A stretch of 64,000 nucleotides of DNA from Arctopsyche grandis (GCF_051622035.1 NC_135366.1:7099001-7163000); one strand, 5' to 3'; counted from the first letter of the stretch, positions 24,101 through 32,825 are shown. Program-made: numbers and translations. The notes: a model not told the origin generated them from the sequence alone.

Positions 24101-26733
24101 TATATGTATGTGTGTATCTAGGTTCAATTTGAAATAACGCACGAGCCGTTATATTTGAAAGGTCCAACTTTCAGTTCCAAAAACACTATTTATATTTGAC
24201 TTAATTCACAAACTGGTATCACGTATTTTAATTCGATATGTCCAGAATCTTGTAAAAGCAGAATATATGTATTACAGACCGCTGGTATTTTTAAATATTG
24301 TTAAACGGAAAACATTATGTTTAATTTTTTATGAAATATTTCTCGAAATTAATAAAAGTGAACGTATGTATGTATGTATGCCATTTTCAAATATAACGGC
24401 TCACATGTTAATTCATATGAGTGCGTTTTTAATAAAAATACATACATACGAAATAAATAAATTCAATTTAAATGCTACCCTGGATATATGTACATACATA
24501 TATACATATATGGGTCTTAATATGAAATTTTCATTTAGTAGAATGTTTGAAATTTATTATAATAATGTGACGTGTAATATCAACGAAGTCAATCAGTTAA
24601 AGGCCAACTATGTAGAACGGTATAATGTTTTATAAAAATCACAATTTTTATCGCGCTTTATCTCCATCCGTATAAATCACGGTTTTTTATACTCACTTTT
24701 TAAAACGAACAAAAAAACCGGTAAAAACACTTAATTGTCTGAGTTTTTCTTTATTTTTTCGGCAGCAAAAGACAAAAATTCTTTCTCCGGTTTAAAAGCC
24801 AAATTCATTTCAAGCGCGCGCGCAAACTTTTATTTTAAAGATTTATGATGAAAGTTTCGCTCAAATCTTTTACAATAACCGGATAGATTTTAGCGTAATG
24901 CTAAAATGAACAGCCATTGTTTCAAACGTGACTTACACGCGCCGGGAAAACGATCAAAACAACACACCACACCAATTGAGAATTCGAAAAAAATTAATGA
25001 TGCCACTAAAATGTTAAATGTTTCGATTTTGATGTTCTCTTTTCTCGGTCCAGTCGTCGAGCGTCATAGCCGAATACAGAGGCTCGAACCTGGGGAGTCG
25101 ACCGCCTTCAGTCCACGTGGAGATGTACGAGGATAACGGGATCCTGGGAGGTGGCAGAGCTCATGTTCATGCAGAAAACGACAATGCAAACAGCGAGGAA
25201 GATGAGGATGAGGACGATGAGGGAGAGAGTGAAGTGACTCTGGAGGATTACGACCCCCAAACGGTCACGGTGCCCATAACGCTCTGTCTGGCCATCATGG
25301 TGGGGTAACTGAATCACTTCAATCTTGAATAAATTTAAATTTTCAATTTTATTCCACTTTTTCGTTGCCGCTTTGTATATTTTCAACGACCTTCTATATA
25401 CATGTATGTGTGTTATTTTAGGTATATACTGTTTGGTGCGGCCCTGTTCGGCAGATGGGAGTCGTGGGATTCCATAGACGGCTCCTATTTTTGTTTCATA
25501 TCATTGAGTAGGTAATATAACGCACGATAAAATCAAATATACTGAAATTAAATTAAGGCTCTTATTTTCTTTACGGTTAGGATGTAATTTATATTTGATG
25601 GGAACGCGTAGGATTCAATTTATCGCTTATGAAATGGGCCGCAAGTAACCGAAGATTTTGATTGATAACCTTTTACCAAATAAACAGTATCAAAAGATTT
25701 CATTTCATATACGTATGTGCTTCCAATTGATCGAGATGTTATAAAAAGTACTCTCAAAAATGCTAAAATTTAAATGAAATGAATTTTAAGCTTCATATAC
25801 ACATATATATACATCTCTTTCGAAATTATATATTAGATTACATATATCAAATATAATTGGTGAAATTAATTCAATAATATATTAGTTAAATATATGAAAG
25901 TATTCAAATAGATACTTATGCGCATTAAATTGATTGAAATCGTTGTATATATGAATTTCGATTTGAGATAGATATTTCAATACAATTTACGACGCTTGAA
26001 TTCACCTGTTAAGTTTTAGTACTGAAGCTATAAACTGTATACATATAAATGTTATATTTACGTCTAAATCACTATTTAAGATGGAAATCGGCAGTGATGA
26101 CGTTCACTAGTGTAAATTCTCAAATACATACAAGTGATTCCATTAAATTGAAATTATTACATCAAACCACTCATGTAGATAATATATTGACGAATTTTGA
26201 ATAGAAATGAAGCGTGAATATGTATATCAATAGAAAATTTTCAAATGAGATGCTTTTAAAGCTCCATCAGTTTATCATTTAAATACTGCGGAAATATAAA
26301 CAATAGAGCACATGGGTAATTCCAAAGGGACTCGACATGACATGAACTAAATATTTACTTTAGCAATGTTTTTAGTTAGGCTAACAATTTCGAATAAACA
26401 CAAAATGTTTCACTAAAACATTCAATTTTCTAATTTTTTGCATCTAGTATCGGATTTGGAGATATCGTGCCCGGAGATAAGATATACGCGGCGAAGGAAA
26501 TAGATCTCAGCTTTATATTTTGCTCCATGTACCTGATGCTGGGTATGGCACTGATAGCGATGTGCTTCAACCTGATGCAGGTACGATTTATTGACATAAA
26601 CCAACATATTCTATTTTACGACACGCATTGTATGCATATAAATATTTGTATAATATTATTTTAGGAACAAGTTATAGCTATCATGGGAGTTGCCAAGAGA
26701 GGATTAAAAAATATACTACGCTGCAAAAGATGA
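9077..26733 (+). CDS. Two-pore-domain K+ channel (K2P/KCNK family), 3' part of gene, six exons
   Basis: Encodes the C-terminal part (about 257 residues) of a K2P leak potassium channel, a plasma-membrane protein that acts as a dimer. Exons are 9077-9178, 9257-9384, 25054-25304, 25422-25511, 26448-26580 and 26665-26733, all with AG acceptors and GT donors and matching phases. The first exon opens in the pore-1 filter (GYGN) and runs into TM2 (hydrophobic, ending LLYLSNIG). The next gives the family-typical DILARSFKW stretch and a basic, Cys-rich cytosolic loop. Exon 3 adds an acidic cluster and starts TM3. Exons 4 and 5 carry TM3, pore loop 2 with filter SIGFGD, and TM4. Exon 6 is a short basic tail ending CKR-stop. 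TM1 and the start of pore 1 were not found in 1-9076. The exact K2P subtype is not assigned. The family call is strong; exon ends are inferred from consensus and phase. Confidence 0.93.
9257..9384 (+). CDS. K2P exon: end of TM2 and basic intracellular loop
   Basis: Follows a short 78 bp intron. It completes the split Gly codon and reads DILARSFKW, then a Cys- and Arg-rich stretch ([14 protein letters not shown]) expected on the cytosolic side. It ends on a whole codon (CAG) before donor GTAAGA. Confidence 0.9.
9904..10400 (-). mobile_element. RTE-like LINE 3' fragment
   Basis: On the minus strand the frame at 9904-10173 reads GHVARI, then [25 protein letters not shown] and GEAFIQQW. This is the C-terminal block of craniate- and insect-type endonuclease/reverse transcriptase elements of the RTE kind. 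After the coding end the minus strand has GATGATGATG, a trinucleotide tail typical of RTE 3' ends. A second copy lies at 51.6-52.15 kb. Heavily 5' truncated. Confidence 0.75.
11930..12765 (-). mobile_element. Jockey-like LINE 3' fragment
   Basis: Carries the C-terminal end of a reverse transcriptase frame plus a 3' UTR of about 300 bp and an AAAAAT-rich tail near 11930. The same 3' UTR recurs at 40.41-40.70 kb in the same orientation, which confirms a repeat family. Distinct from the CR1-group LINE at 15-19 kb. Confidence 0.8.
12237..12767 (-). pseudogene. LINE reverse transcriptase C-terminal fragment
   Basis: About 170 residues with KYLGVTFDK, then [31 protein letters not shown] and [15 protein letters not shown], the post-palm region of jockey-clade LINE polymerases. 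The catalytic palm is missing. The frame's upstream end runs into the adjacent SINE at about 12765, so only the part after roughly residue 16 is likely real. Confidence 0.75.
12765..13145 (+). mobile_element. SINE, family B
   Basis: A tRNA-like head (AGAGGTTGTGGGTTTAAGTC as B box) is followed by a body with GAATTTTCCGATTTTT and GCTACCTACA and a tail word GTCGCCTTTGGGTAG...CTGTAAT. A second copy at 60.13-60.58 kb has the same order throughout. Confidence 0.75.
13185..13597 (-). mobile_element. SINE, family A, nearly full length
   Basis: The minus strand runs from a tRNA-like head (CCAGCAGCATAGCTCGGTCG) through GATCCCATGAGCTGA, TCAGACCTG, CTCTGATTTCATT, AACGGTTCCCG and CTCGTAATTCAGCG to the tail stem-loop GCCAGGAAGGC near 13220. 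Length is about 410 bp. Confidence 0.85.
13600..15440. other. Intronic stretch between SINE and LINE
   Basis: AT-rich; no exon recognised. A GC-richer block at about 14990-15300 could be conserved non-coding DNA. Confidence 0.4.
15477..15520 (-). other. 3'-terminal stem-loop of LINE
   Basis: Minus-strand arms GGCCACAGTGAC and GTCACTTTGGCT enclose a 20 nt loop (GCGTTGGAGATCTCTGTAAT), directly before the TTAAATAAATAA tail. Confidence 0.75.
15663..16079 (-). pseudogene. LINE ORF2 C-terminal region, frame-shifted
   Basis: Continues the reverse transcriptase after the indel: [40 protein letters not shown], ending [12 protein letters not shown]. The same order appears in the LINE at 6.2-8.3 kb, which shows that this is the missing C-terminus and not a separate gene. 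Confidence 0.9.
16067..18502 (-). CDS. LINE ORF2: APE endonuclease and reverse transcriptase (5' part of split frame)
   Basis: An 811-residue frame. The N-terminal APE-type endonuclease shows FYQNVRGL (11-18), the catalytic Glu in TETWL (E41), IGDFN (148-152, D150) and YHPAL (H215). The reverse transcriptase shows [11 protein letters not shown] (about 462-472), a motif A Asp at 588 in [18 protein letters not shown] and the catalytic FADD at 675-678. Both enzyme sites look intact. The frame stops after SSIIWNH, where a one-base indel near 16070-16085 throws the C-terminal region into another frame. Together the parts would make about 945 residues, the family's usual size. The frameshift suggests a recently dead copy. 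Confidence 0.9.
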   Translation of the reverse strand: MIGNNISTSIFYQNVRGLKSKLDELGSNSAIQCADILVLTETWLDDSVHNAELLDGTYSIFRKDRPTRGGGVLLAVKRNKYVTIERLDRLEKGSECVWLKLKLYCIPFLLYICVVYFPPRSTPESYRDFFNLIVSNVLDLSKGRVILIGDFNLISSNCSGEDLNFVLSLLDLSQINFIKNNYNGSILDLIFTNIDCVNISVSRASNPLVTEDIYHPALDVDNIFNSAKFNINNMLCSDGKMIPGWKFEYGDKLVKLGNSLANCNWNELYKCCDVNIAVSTFYNIVYNECNGIFNKKKFAQLSNDYKYPKWFSKDLIKIIQRKIYVHKIWKTTKCCIARADFLYLRKLVKSTMDECRKKYILNCEIALSKEPSAFWSLINSKRFTKNMPGTMIYENCEVHGSQNIADKFGEHFSNIVRSSQSVQGQSNSISDNGWFPFLNLDCCNQNDLIYGFNRLKQKLSAGPDLIPAYVLKACKAPLTQPLCFIFNLSLNSGIFPDFWKITKIVPIFKKGDILSITNYRPVALLSAPAKVFEAILHRYIYNHCEPYLIDQQHGFRSSRSTVTNLLCFSNYVTKSVDAGNQVDVVYTDFMKAFDMVDHNVLFVKLRNFGLSNGLMQLIQNYFENRRQFVYFHPNSSNEFISHSGVPQGSNLGTLFFLIYINDISKIIKYSDYLLFADDLKIFMTVKSHSDAALLQLDLDALSSWSVDNKLFFSIQKCCVLNVARSSNRLIYPYRLSGVELKFVDEYCDLGVLFSNNFQFKRHIDNICLRATKMLGFLLRVSKPFQSTLVLKILYESLVRSILEFSSIIWNH
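18489..19505 (-). CDS. LINE ORF1, nucleic-acid-binding-like protein
   Basis: A 338-residue ORF starting at ATG 19505. Residues 1-95 are helix-prone and charged (possible coiled coil). Residues 100-235 are Ser/Pro/Ala-rich low complexity. Residues 240-320 form a folded-looking end with SFKITVD (about 289-295) and the WPEG motif at 308-311, seen in ORF1 proteins of insect CR1-like LINEs. No CCHC knuckle is visible. The stop overlaps the ORF2 start by 14 bp (18489-18502), a common LINE arrangement that implies reinitiation or shifted translation. Its known role is RNA binding in the retrotransposition particle; specific activity here is inferred from position. Confidence 0.8.
   Translation of the reverse strand: MSRFEAIYKLCGAITDDLSGKTNILSNSKKADLMEATSQIAMLARAEEESSRAPDSPNLLSNLKHAVDQLTKDSRELKLFIADSFSSLAAQIEAGKIATIPPSVSALSPPPSTPALPLASNQRNTSSTNSRPRRSKQRYQLSNAASSTRSDSAIVSAVASASVSTAAITGDTVGSLAPLRPSQPSLPRSEPVSVPASVPSTHDVDQPSTDPLATSQPLRPSLPRSTRPFMRGSGAPHANLQVTKIRKYLHIFHLTNDCTVEAVKEYVSKKLGHDNVLVDQLRKTSFSTSFKITVDVDNFKLINVSEFWPEGTGIREWFFRRSTKMPTSSSEKVSIDRQ
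19562..23085. other. Intronic stretch
   Basis: No exon or element recognised. Contains ATAC/GTAT simple repeats around 20700-20790 and 22620-22640 and a GC-richer island at about 21550-22070. Confidence 0.45.
23090..24165 (-). mobile_element. Degraded LINE 3' fragment
   Basis: The minus strand reads [13 protein letters not shown] and [15 protein letters not shown] (about 23800-23960), then, after a stop, [17 protein letters not shown] and [15 protein letters not shown], the C-terminal region of a jockey/CR1-group polymerase. The minus-strand tail is AATAAATAAAATAAAAT near 23090. Several stops and frame changes show it is dead. Confidence 0.8.
23203..23285. repeat. 28 bp tandem repeat, about 2.6 copies
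   Basis: Repeats of AAACAAATGAAAAAGATAAA plus ACAAGATA inside the LINE 3' UTR. Confidence 0.85.
24170..25050. other. Intronic stretch before K2P exon 3
   Basis: AT-rich, nothing recognised. It ends with the polypyrimidine-like run before the acceptor at 25053. Confidence 0.5.
25054..25304 (+). CDS. K2P exon: acidic cytosolic loop and start of TM3
   Basis: Reads from [10 protein letters not shown] through a run of Glu and Asp (residues coded about 25186-25230) to [12 protein letters not shown], the start of TM3. Phase 0 in, phase 2 out (GG before GTAACT). The acidic cluster in the TM2-TM3 loop is a visible peculiarity; its role is unknown. Confidence 0.88.
25422..25511 (+). CDS. K2P exon: TM3 and pore helix 2
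   Basis: Acceptor TTTTAG. The exon reads [16 protein letters not shown] then the pore helix SYFCFISLS, and ends AGT-AG before donor GTAATA, leaving a split Ser codon completed in the next exon. Confidence 0.9.
   Translation, partial: VYTVWCGPVRQMGVVGFHRRLLFLFHIIE
26448..26580 (+). CDS. K2P exon: second selectivity filter and TM4
   Basis: Acceptor CATCTAG. With the split Ser codon it gives [11 protein letters not shown], the second K+ filter, then the TM4 region ending CFNLMQ before donor GTACGA. Confidence 0.93.
26665..26733 (+). CDS. K2P terminal coding exon
   Basis: Acceptor TATTTTAG. Encodes [13 protein letters not shown] and a short basic tail ending in TGA at 26731-26733. The cytosolic C-terminus is very short (about 23 codons). 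Confidence 0.9.
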   Translation, partial: EQVIAIMGVAKRGLKNILRCKR

Positions 26734-26783
26734 CGATTGTAGAATAGTAGGACTATTTATTTACAATATACTTATGTATTATC

Positions 26784-26789
26784 AATAAA
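26784..26789 (+). promoter_or_regulatory. Polyadenylation signal of the K2P gene
   Basis: AATAAA lies 51 bp after the stop codon, the first such hexamer downstream. The 3' UTR would then be under 100 bp. Confidence 0.65.
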
Positions 26790-28515
26790 AGCTATTTATA
26801 TGCGAGAATTTCTTTGTTTCATTATACAATTTATGTATTATATAAATTGAATGTTTATTTTTTTAAATTTAAGACTTTTTTCCTCTTACATAACAATATA
26901 AAGGAGGCAATGCAATATTTTTATCACATCTTTTTCAAGTGTATCTTTTCAAATCAAATTTCATTTTCCCTGTCACTTTTTCCTCAAAACCCCGAGGCTT
27001 TCCTTTCCACTGCGAAGGGTAGACGTCGTTCTTTATTTTCGAGTTCGAGATTTCTATCTGGGAAAATATTCAAGTTTTCGACTCGGAATTGAATTAAATA
27101 TAATCGTAAGCAAGATAAGAGAAAGCAAATTTCGCAACTGCTGAACTCATATTCTACATTCCATTGGAACGACAGTGCATTGCCACTCTGCGTAACGTTA
27201 TTCGACAATAGAAGGGAAAATCGCAAGGAAATTGGAAAATTCCGAACATTGGCGACGGTAGAATGTTTCGCAAAGTAGACTGAAATTTGTTTTTCTTTTA
27301 TTGTAAAGGCAAATGCTTAACAAAATAACGATACTTTCGAAACGATATTACAATTATGTATAATATATAAAGTTTAGCAATTACCTTGTAAGTATTTTAA
27401 TTCGGAGTAATTTGATTAATTGAATTAATTGAAAGGTAATAACGGAAAGCGTCTGTATTTACATATGTAAATAATAATAAAAGAAAAAATTTATTTTACT
27501 TATATGTAAAATAGTTTTAAAAATAAATAATAAAATTATCAAATTTAGCGGACCATATTTGTGATTTTGGCAGTTCGTTGAAGTATATAATATATACATA
27601 CATATGTATGTTGAAATATAGACATCGAAGCGTCTAGAAGCAGTATAATGTACTTCGTTTCCGCTGTTTTATTGTTATAAGAAAAATTCTCTCTTGAATA
27701 AATACGCAGTTTATATAACATAAAAAACAACGTGATAAATTTTCGTAAAATATATAATAGAAATATTATATAGTATATAGCATATGTACATATATGCATG
27801 TATAAACCAGATTATGTTTAATTTTTATAAGACAGCATATATGTATGTATTTATAATTTTATTAGATACGTAAATTCGATGTATGTAATGCATTTGATGT
27901 TTTTTTCATTGAAATAATTAACATACGGGAAATAAAATGTATAAAATGCTTGCGCTTAAAAATGCACAGTAACATTATTACGAAAAATGTAAGTATGCCA
28001 TATTGGAAATAAATATTGAAAATTTTATACAAATTTAATTTTGGAATAATAACATTCTATGAAAAGGTTCGATATTTTTCTCACCAAAATACAAACACGT
28101 GTTGCCTTAAATAACGTTTTGGGAAAATAAATTTCCCAAAAATATTAAGAACATTGCCGAATCAAAACAAACAAGCTTAAATTTTAAGGCGCATTGGAAT
28201 GAAATGATTGGCAACGTTTTGATGAAGAAATTTAGCTGAGTGCACAAATTTTGATTCGCTGAATGAAATCGAATCTAATATAAACGGATGATTAATTAAC
28301 TTAAGATAATGAATTAACCGTATGACCATAATAATTATATGGATTCATCACTGATATAAGTTTAGATAGTATAAAACATTAGATAATACCATACAAATTT
28401 ATTTTAAGCCTTCCTTGTATATATCTATGTAAAAATAAAAATAATCGTAATACAAAACTATGTATATACATATATAAGATTGGGTACCATTTATCGGCCC
28501 GGTAAATAAAAGAAT
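26790..28515. other. Intergenic stretch downstream of the K2P gene
   Basis: AT-rich; no gene recognised on either strand. Simple ATGTATGT repeats occur at about 27590-27610 and 27780-27850. Confidence 0.5.
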
Positions 28516-28519
28516 GCCC

Positions 28520-28790
28520 CTCTCTAAAATAGCTCGCCCGACAGATTCGGTTTTCGCCCGGCAAAATCAAACGTCAAATGGGTTGCCAGTAACAAAAATA
28601 AAATTTGTCAAAAATAAATACCTTAAATAAATAAGTGTTGGCTGCTAACATATTACGATTACCCAGTGAAAATGTTACTGGTTATGAATTCACTGAAACG
28701 TCAAATCTTATTTTTGTTACTGGCAACCCGCTTGACGTTTGATTTGCTGGGCTAATGCTGATTTTGTCATGCAAGCTATTTAAGAGATGT
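28520..28790. mobile_element. MITE with long terminal inverted repeats, about 270 bp
   Basis: The left part (28520-28605) reads CTCTCTAAAATAGCTCG through GCCCGGCAAAATCAAACGTC and GGTTGCCAGTAACAAAAATA. The right part (28703-28790) is its reverse complement with few mismatches. The inner 36 bp of each arm is almost identical. No coding capacity. Superfamily not assigned. Confidence 0.8.
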
Positions 28791-28877
28791 TGATTTGACA
28801 TTTGTCGTAAAATTTATTATACAGCGGTGTCAAAAATATTTTTCCCTGTACGAATTAGTGAGACATCTATGTTAAAG

Positions 28878-29159
28878 ATAATAAATTTTTGAAATCATAT
28901 TCAAATAGTGGTGACATATTTGATAGGATGATTTTTTCCATTTTTATGGAGGAACAGCTTCAATTTATCTGAATTCAGATAAATTGGCAAATTTTGATAG
29001 GAAACGATGGCTTTGGAGTCACAAATATCCAAGTCAGACCAGCAAAATTTAAGATTATACACAAAATAAACTCTTTTCCATCGAGGTAAGCTCACGGGAT
29101 CAAACCCGGCGACCTTTCGGTGCTTAGTATCAACGCAACCACCGAGCCACTGCTGGCCA
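28878..29159 (-). mobile_element. SINE, family A (duplicate copy 1)
   Basis: The minus-strand head GGCCAGCAGTGGCTCGGTGG, a B-box-like GGGTTTGATCCCGTGAGC and the family body are present. The 3' tail is lost. The copy shares private changes and its flank (TATAGTACCTTTCGTTATAC, once the LTR at 29168 is removed) with the copy at 29.82 kb, so the two arose by local duplication. Confidence 0.85.
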
Positions 29160-29167
29160 TATAGTAC

Positions 29168-29562
29168 TGTTACGTACGCCGCGGATTAAGCGAATAGAAT
29201 CCCAGAGACCGTGTGACCGTTCAAGGATTATCTGTTACGGATATCTGTTAACGGATTAACTAAGTGCATACCGTGCGACCGGTATAAGTGGTTTCAAGGA
29301 TTAGCGACAGGCTAAGTGCAAGTAAGCTAAACAATGATTGCACTTCTCATACCGTGGGAATTCATATCCGAATACGTGACTATACAGTAGGTAAACAGAT
29401 TAGACGTCCTGAAAGATCTACCCCTTATAAGACGGTACGTAGGCGATATCATGTCATTCTGGACTGAGCACTGCCAGTGCGTGTATCTCCTTAATCATCA
29501 ATAAATGCTGTGAAACGAATGTTGGCCTTTTACTTGGATCCTCCACCCACCCCTACGCAACA
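29168..29562. mobile_element. Solo LTR, 395 bp
   Basis: Begins TGTTACGTACGCC and ends ACGCAACA (TG...CA), with 4 bp target duplications GTAC at 29164-29167 and 29563-29566. An AATAAA lies near 29501. The duplicated flank at 30071-30090 reads TATAGTACCTTTCG without interruption and is the empty site. Orientation is assumed + from the AATAAA. Probably a gypsy-group LTR (4 bp duplication); not the same family as the element at 53.8 kb. Confidence 0.88.
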
Positions 29563-29824
29563 GTACCTTTCGTTATACCAAAGTACATATATACGCAAGC
29601 TAACACTTTCAGATTGTGACCCAAAAAATATTTACACTACGGTTTGGTTATATGCCTAAATACAAAAACATAATAGTATCTCGATACAATTGAAGATTAT
29701 CTATTTTTTTTTTAATTTCATACTTAAAAGGTGGCATGTCCTATTGATCCAATTTTATACATATGTATATTATCCAATGATGCCTTTTTGGGTAGCCGCT
29801 GAGCGACATCTATTGCTTAAATTT

Positions 29825-30070
29825 ATAGATTGTAAATTTTGAAATCATATCCAAATAGTGGTGACAAATTTGATAAGACGGTTTTTCCAATTTGATGGTG
29901 AACCGTTTCAACGATGAAATCAGATAAATTGGCAAACTATGATAGGAAAAGATCGACTTGGAGTCACAAATATTCAAGTCTGACCAGCAAAATTTAAGAT
30001 TATACACAAAATAAACTCTTTTCCATCGAGGTCAGCTCACGGGATCAAACCACCGAGCCACTGCTGGCCA
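29825..30070 (-). mobile_element. SINE, family A (duplicate copy 2)
   Basis: Very similar to the copy at 28.88-29.16 kb, including CAGCAAAATTTAAGATTATA. It has lost about 33 bp around the B box between short AACC repeats. Confidence 0.85.
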
Positions 30071-30139
30071 TATAGTACCTTTCGTTATACCAAAGTACAT
30101 ATATACGCAAAATAGTATATATAGTCACAAATACCAAAG

Positions 30140-30290
30140 TACATATAGTCACAAATATTCAAGTCTGACCAGCAACACTACAGGTAATGCTCGGAATAAA
30201 TTCCTTTCGATAGAGGTCAACCCAGAGCTTGAGCCCGAGAACTTCTCGGTGGTAAAAAAAAACGCAACCACCAAGCTCTGCTACTCTCTC
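30140..30290 (-). mobile_element. SINE, family A, head fragment
   Basis: CACAAATATTCAAGTCTGAC then CAGCAACACTACAGG and a GAGGTCAACCCAGAGCTTGA head region match the family in reverse orientation. The 3' half is absent. Confidence 0.7.
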
Positions 30291-30294
30291 AATT

Positions 30295-31010
30295 CATGTA
30301 CAATTTATGACAATGAAATAAAAACGCACGATGTGTATAGCGTTTGTACTAGTACGAGTTGTTAAGGGCAACTTTCGCGCGCGTAATAATAGATCCTTCA
30401 GCGAGGTGCAAAATTTTTACATAATTCACGTTGATTGCCAGTGCAAAAATGAGGTATTGGTTCGTTCAACGTTTGGCGTATTACATTTTAATTTCCTGTG
30501 TGGGATAACTGGCACACTGGTGTGTATAATTCGGTTTAGCTTGATGGATGTGAACCGTACCAAAGTCGACATTCGCTCGCGCGCTCAAACACCCCTTTTC
30601 CAAGCCCAGTAATGAGATTTAAATATGTATTGTTACATTTTATAAACAATTCGAATCCCGATCTCTGTATTCTGTGCGTCTGCCAGCCGCGGGACAATAT
30701 TGAATTTTCTACGAGGCACTGCCGACGAGCTAATAAATCATGTCGGATAATGTTTCGAGTTCATCGTAGGCGGTTTGCAAACATGTTGTTGTTGTTGTGT
30801 GTTTGTTTCACTTTTTTGCCCGTTTCGGAGCCAATATTGACAATGTCAACGATGAAAATGTGAATTTGTTTATCTTTTGATTAATTTTTTACATTTTTAA
30901 GGTTTAGTCTCTCGTCGCTCGGTTGAATTGAAACGTGTGGGTGTTGAAATGGCACGCGCTTTGATTCCATACAACGCTCTCATTATTTTTGTTTTATTTT
31001 ATTTTATTTT
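30295..31010. other. Non-coding stretch with GC-richer island
   Basis: Island at about 30330-30860. Frames at 30331-30612 and 30612-30863 show no domain and are not annotated as genes. Confidence 0.45.
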
Positions 31011-31016
31011 ACATAG

Positions 31017-31432
31017 ATATATACCAGGAACGCTTGACAGGAAGAACCCAATGCACCCAATTAATTACAAACAACGCAGCATTTTTACTACATAAATCAC
31101 TGTATATATTTCGACAAGAACACGAAATTAACAATGAATTAAATTAATTAAAGAATTAATCCATTGAGACATCTATGGATTTTAGACTTGTACATAATTT
31201 TTTACAAATTTTACATACATAATACAGAAGATTTGTGACAAAAGGTAGGAAGATTTTTTTGCCAATTTTAAGGAACCGTTACAACAATGATCAGATAAAA
31301 TTGGCAAAGTCTGATAAGAAACGATCGACTTGGACTCACAAACACCCAAGTCTGACCAGCAGGATAGCGGGCTCGAGCCCGATAATCACTTGGTGCTAAA
31401 CATACACGCTATCATTTAACCATACTGCTGGC
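31017..31432 (-). mobile_element. SINE, family A, nearly full length
   Basis: Reverse orientation. The tail (CCAGGAACGCTTGACAGGAAG on +) is followed by an ATGCTGC-like word, TAATCCATTGAGACATCTAT, AATTGGCAAAGTCTGATAAG, TCTGACCAGCAGG and the tRNA-like head ending near 31432. Confidence 0.8.
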
Positions 31433-31842
31433 TAACGTATAACGTCCTATTATATATGTAGGTATAATTATGTATAACGTCCTATTATATAGGTACAAAT
31501 AGAAAGCTTAAGAGAGTTAAGATGTAAGCCGTTGTAAAACTGACTATAATAGGTGAATTTGGTTTAGGATATTATGCTAACAAACACTTATGAATGAATT
31601 GAGGTAATGTTACAAAACTAATTATTAAGATTTGATAATCGGAATATTTAATATGATAATCGGAATTTAAAAAAATCGGAATATTAAATATGTATATACT
31701 AATTTTTAAAGCACTGGTATGTACATACCATGTACATGTGTATATAATAGAGTTTCATTATATTATTTAAAATGGCTTCTACAATTTATTTATTAAAAAA
31801 AATTTTGAAAGCTGTCAAACGATATGTAAAATGATCAAGATA

Positions 31843-32272
31843 ATGTCTTAAAAGTTACAATAAATCAGGAGATAAATTCTTCAAAATTTTACTCCAATTA
31901 CTTTCAATTGTTTGTACTTTTAGTATCAAAACCTTTAGTATCAAAACCCAACAAATCCATTTTGTTAATTTTAAACTAATAAGGACAGAAGTTTTATCAT
32001 TCAGTTTAAGACTACTATCAAAACAAATATGTAAATATGCAGCAACAGTGTGTGTGAACCCAATTTTTTATTTTTATTTTGGACATGTCTGGTTTTGATT
32101 TTAGACGTCCTAATATGTAAAATAACCTAGTGCCTCACTACAACTATAATAAATATGACCTTGAGCTCAATAGCGGTATGTCACTTAATCAAGAGAATGT
32201 ATTAAAAGTTACAATAAATCAGGGGAATAATTCTTCAAAATTTTACTCCAATTACTTTCAATGGTTTAAAAG
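31843..32272. repeat. 75 bp direct repeat, two copies about 350 bp apart
   Basis: The segments 31843-31916 and 32197-32272 both read AAAAGTTACAATAAATCAGG ... TTCTTCAAAATTTTACTCC with few differences. The DNA between them is AT-rich and unrecognised. Origin unknown. Confidence 0.8.
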
Positions 32273-32405
32273 TTATATTAGCTATTATTTTCTACTAGTG
32301 TTTTGCCTCATGACAATTCGACGTATGATTTTGAGATTATTATTAAAATGTGACATTATTTTAATAGAATATGAAAATAAGAATAAAAAATAGATTTGTA
32401 TTTAA

Positions 32406-32825
32406 GCCAGCAGCATAGCTCGGTCGATCAGCAGCATAGCTCGGTCAGCTCGATCCCATGAGCTGACCTCGATTGATAATAATTTTTATATTATCTATAG
32501 TGCTGTTGGTCAGACCTGGGTATTCGTGACTCCAGGTCAATCGTTTCCTATCAGAGTTTGCAAATTTTCTCTGATTTCATTGTTGAAACGGTTCCAGATT
32601 AAAAATTGGCTAATATCCTTCCTACCTATTATGTCACCACTATTTGAGTATGATTAATGTACAATAAAATGTATGTACAATTCATAGATGTCTCGTTAAT
32701 TTGCGAGTTTTTCAGTGTCTCGTAATTCAGCGACTTGTATAATAAAAATGCTGTATTTCTTTGTAATTGGCCAGGAAGGCGCATTGGGGTTTACCTGTAA
32801 GACCTTCCTGGTATAAAATAAAATA
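32406..32825 (+). mobile_element. SINE, family A, nearly full length
   Basis: The head CAGCAGCATAGCTCGGTCGA is partly duplicated (32406 and 32427). Body intact. The tail stem-loop CCAGGAAGG ... CCTTCCTGG (32771-32811) is followed by TATAAAATAAAATA. One of the best 3' ends of the family in the window. Confidence 0.88.

Larger units (their letters stand above)
9385..25053 (+). other. 15.7 kb K2P intron loaded with retroelements
   Basis: The donor GTAAGA at 9385 and acceptor GGTCCAG at 25053 keep phase 0. The intron contains RTE-like and jockey-like LINE fragments, a near full-length antisense LINE (15.4-19.6 kb), two SINE families and a further LINE fragment (23.1-24.2 kb). The other stretches, including 10.4-11.9, 13.6-15.4, 19.6-23.1 and 24.2-25.0 kb, show AT-rich DNA with scattered (ATAC/GTAT) simple repeats. 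GC-richer islands lie near 10.75-11.2, 15.0-15.3 and 21.55-22.07 kb. I recognise no exon in them. Confidence 0.8.
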
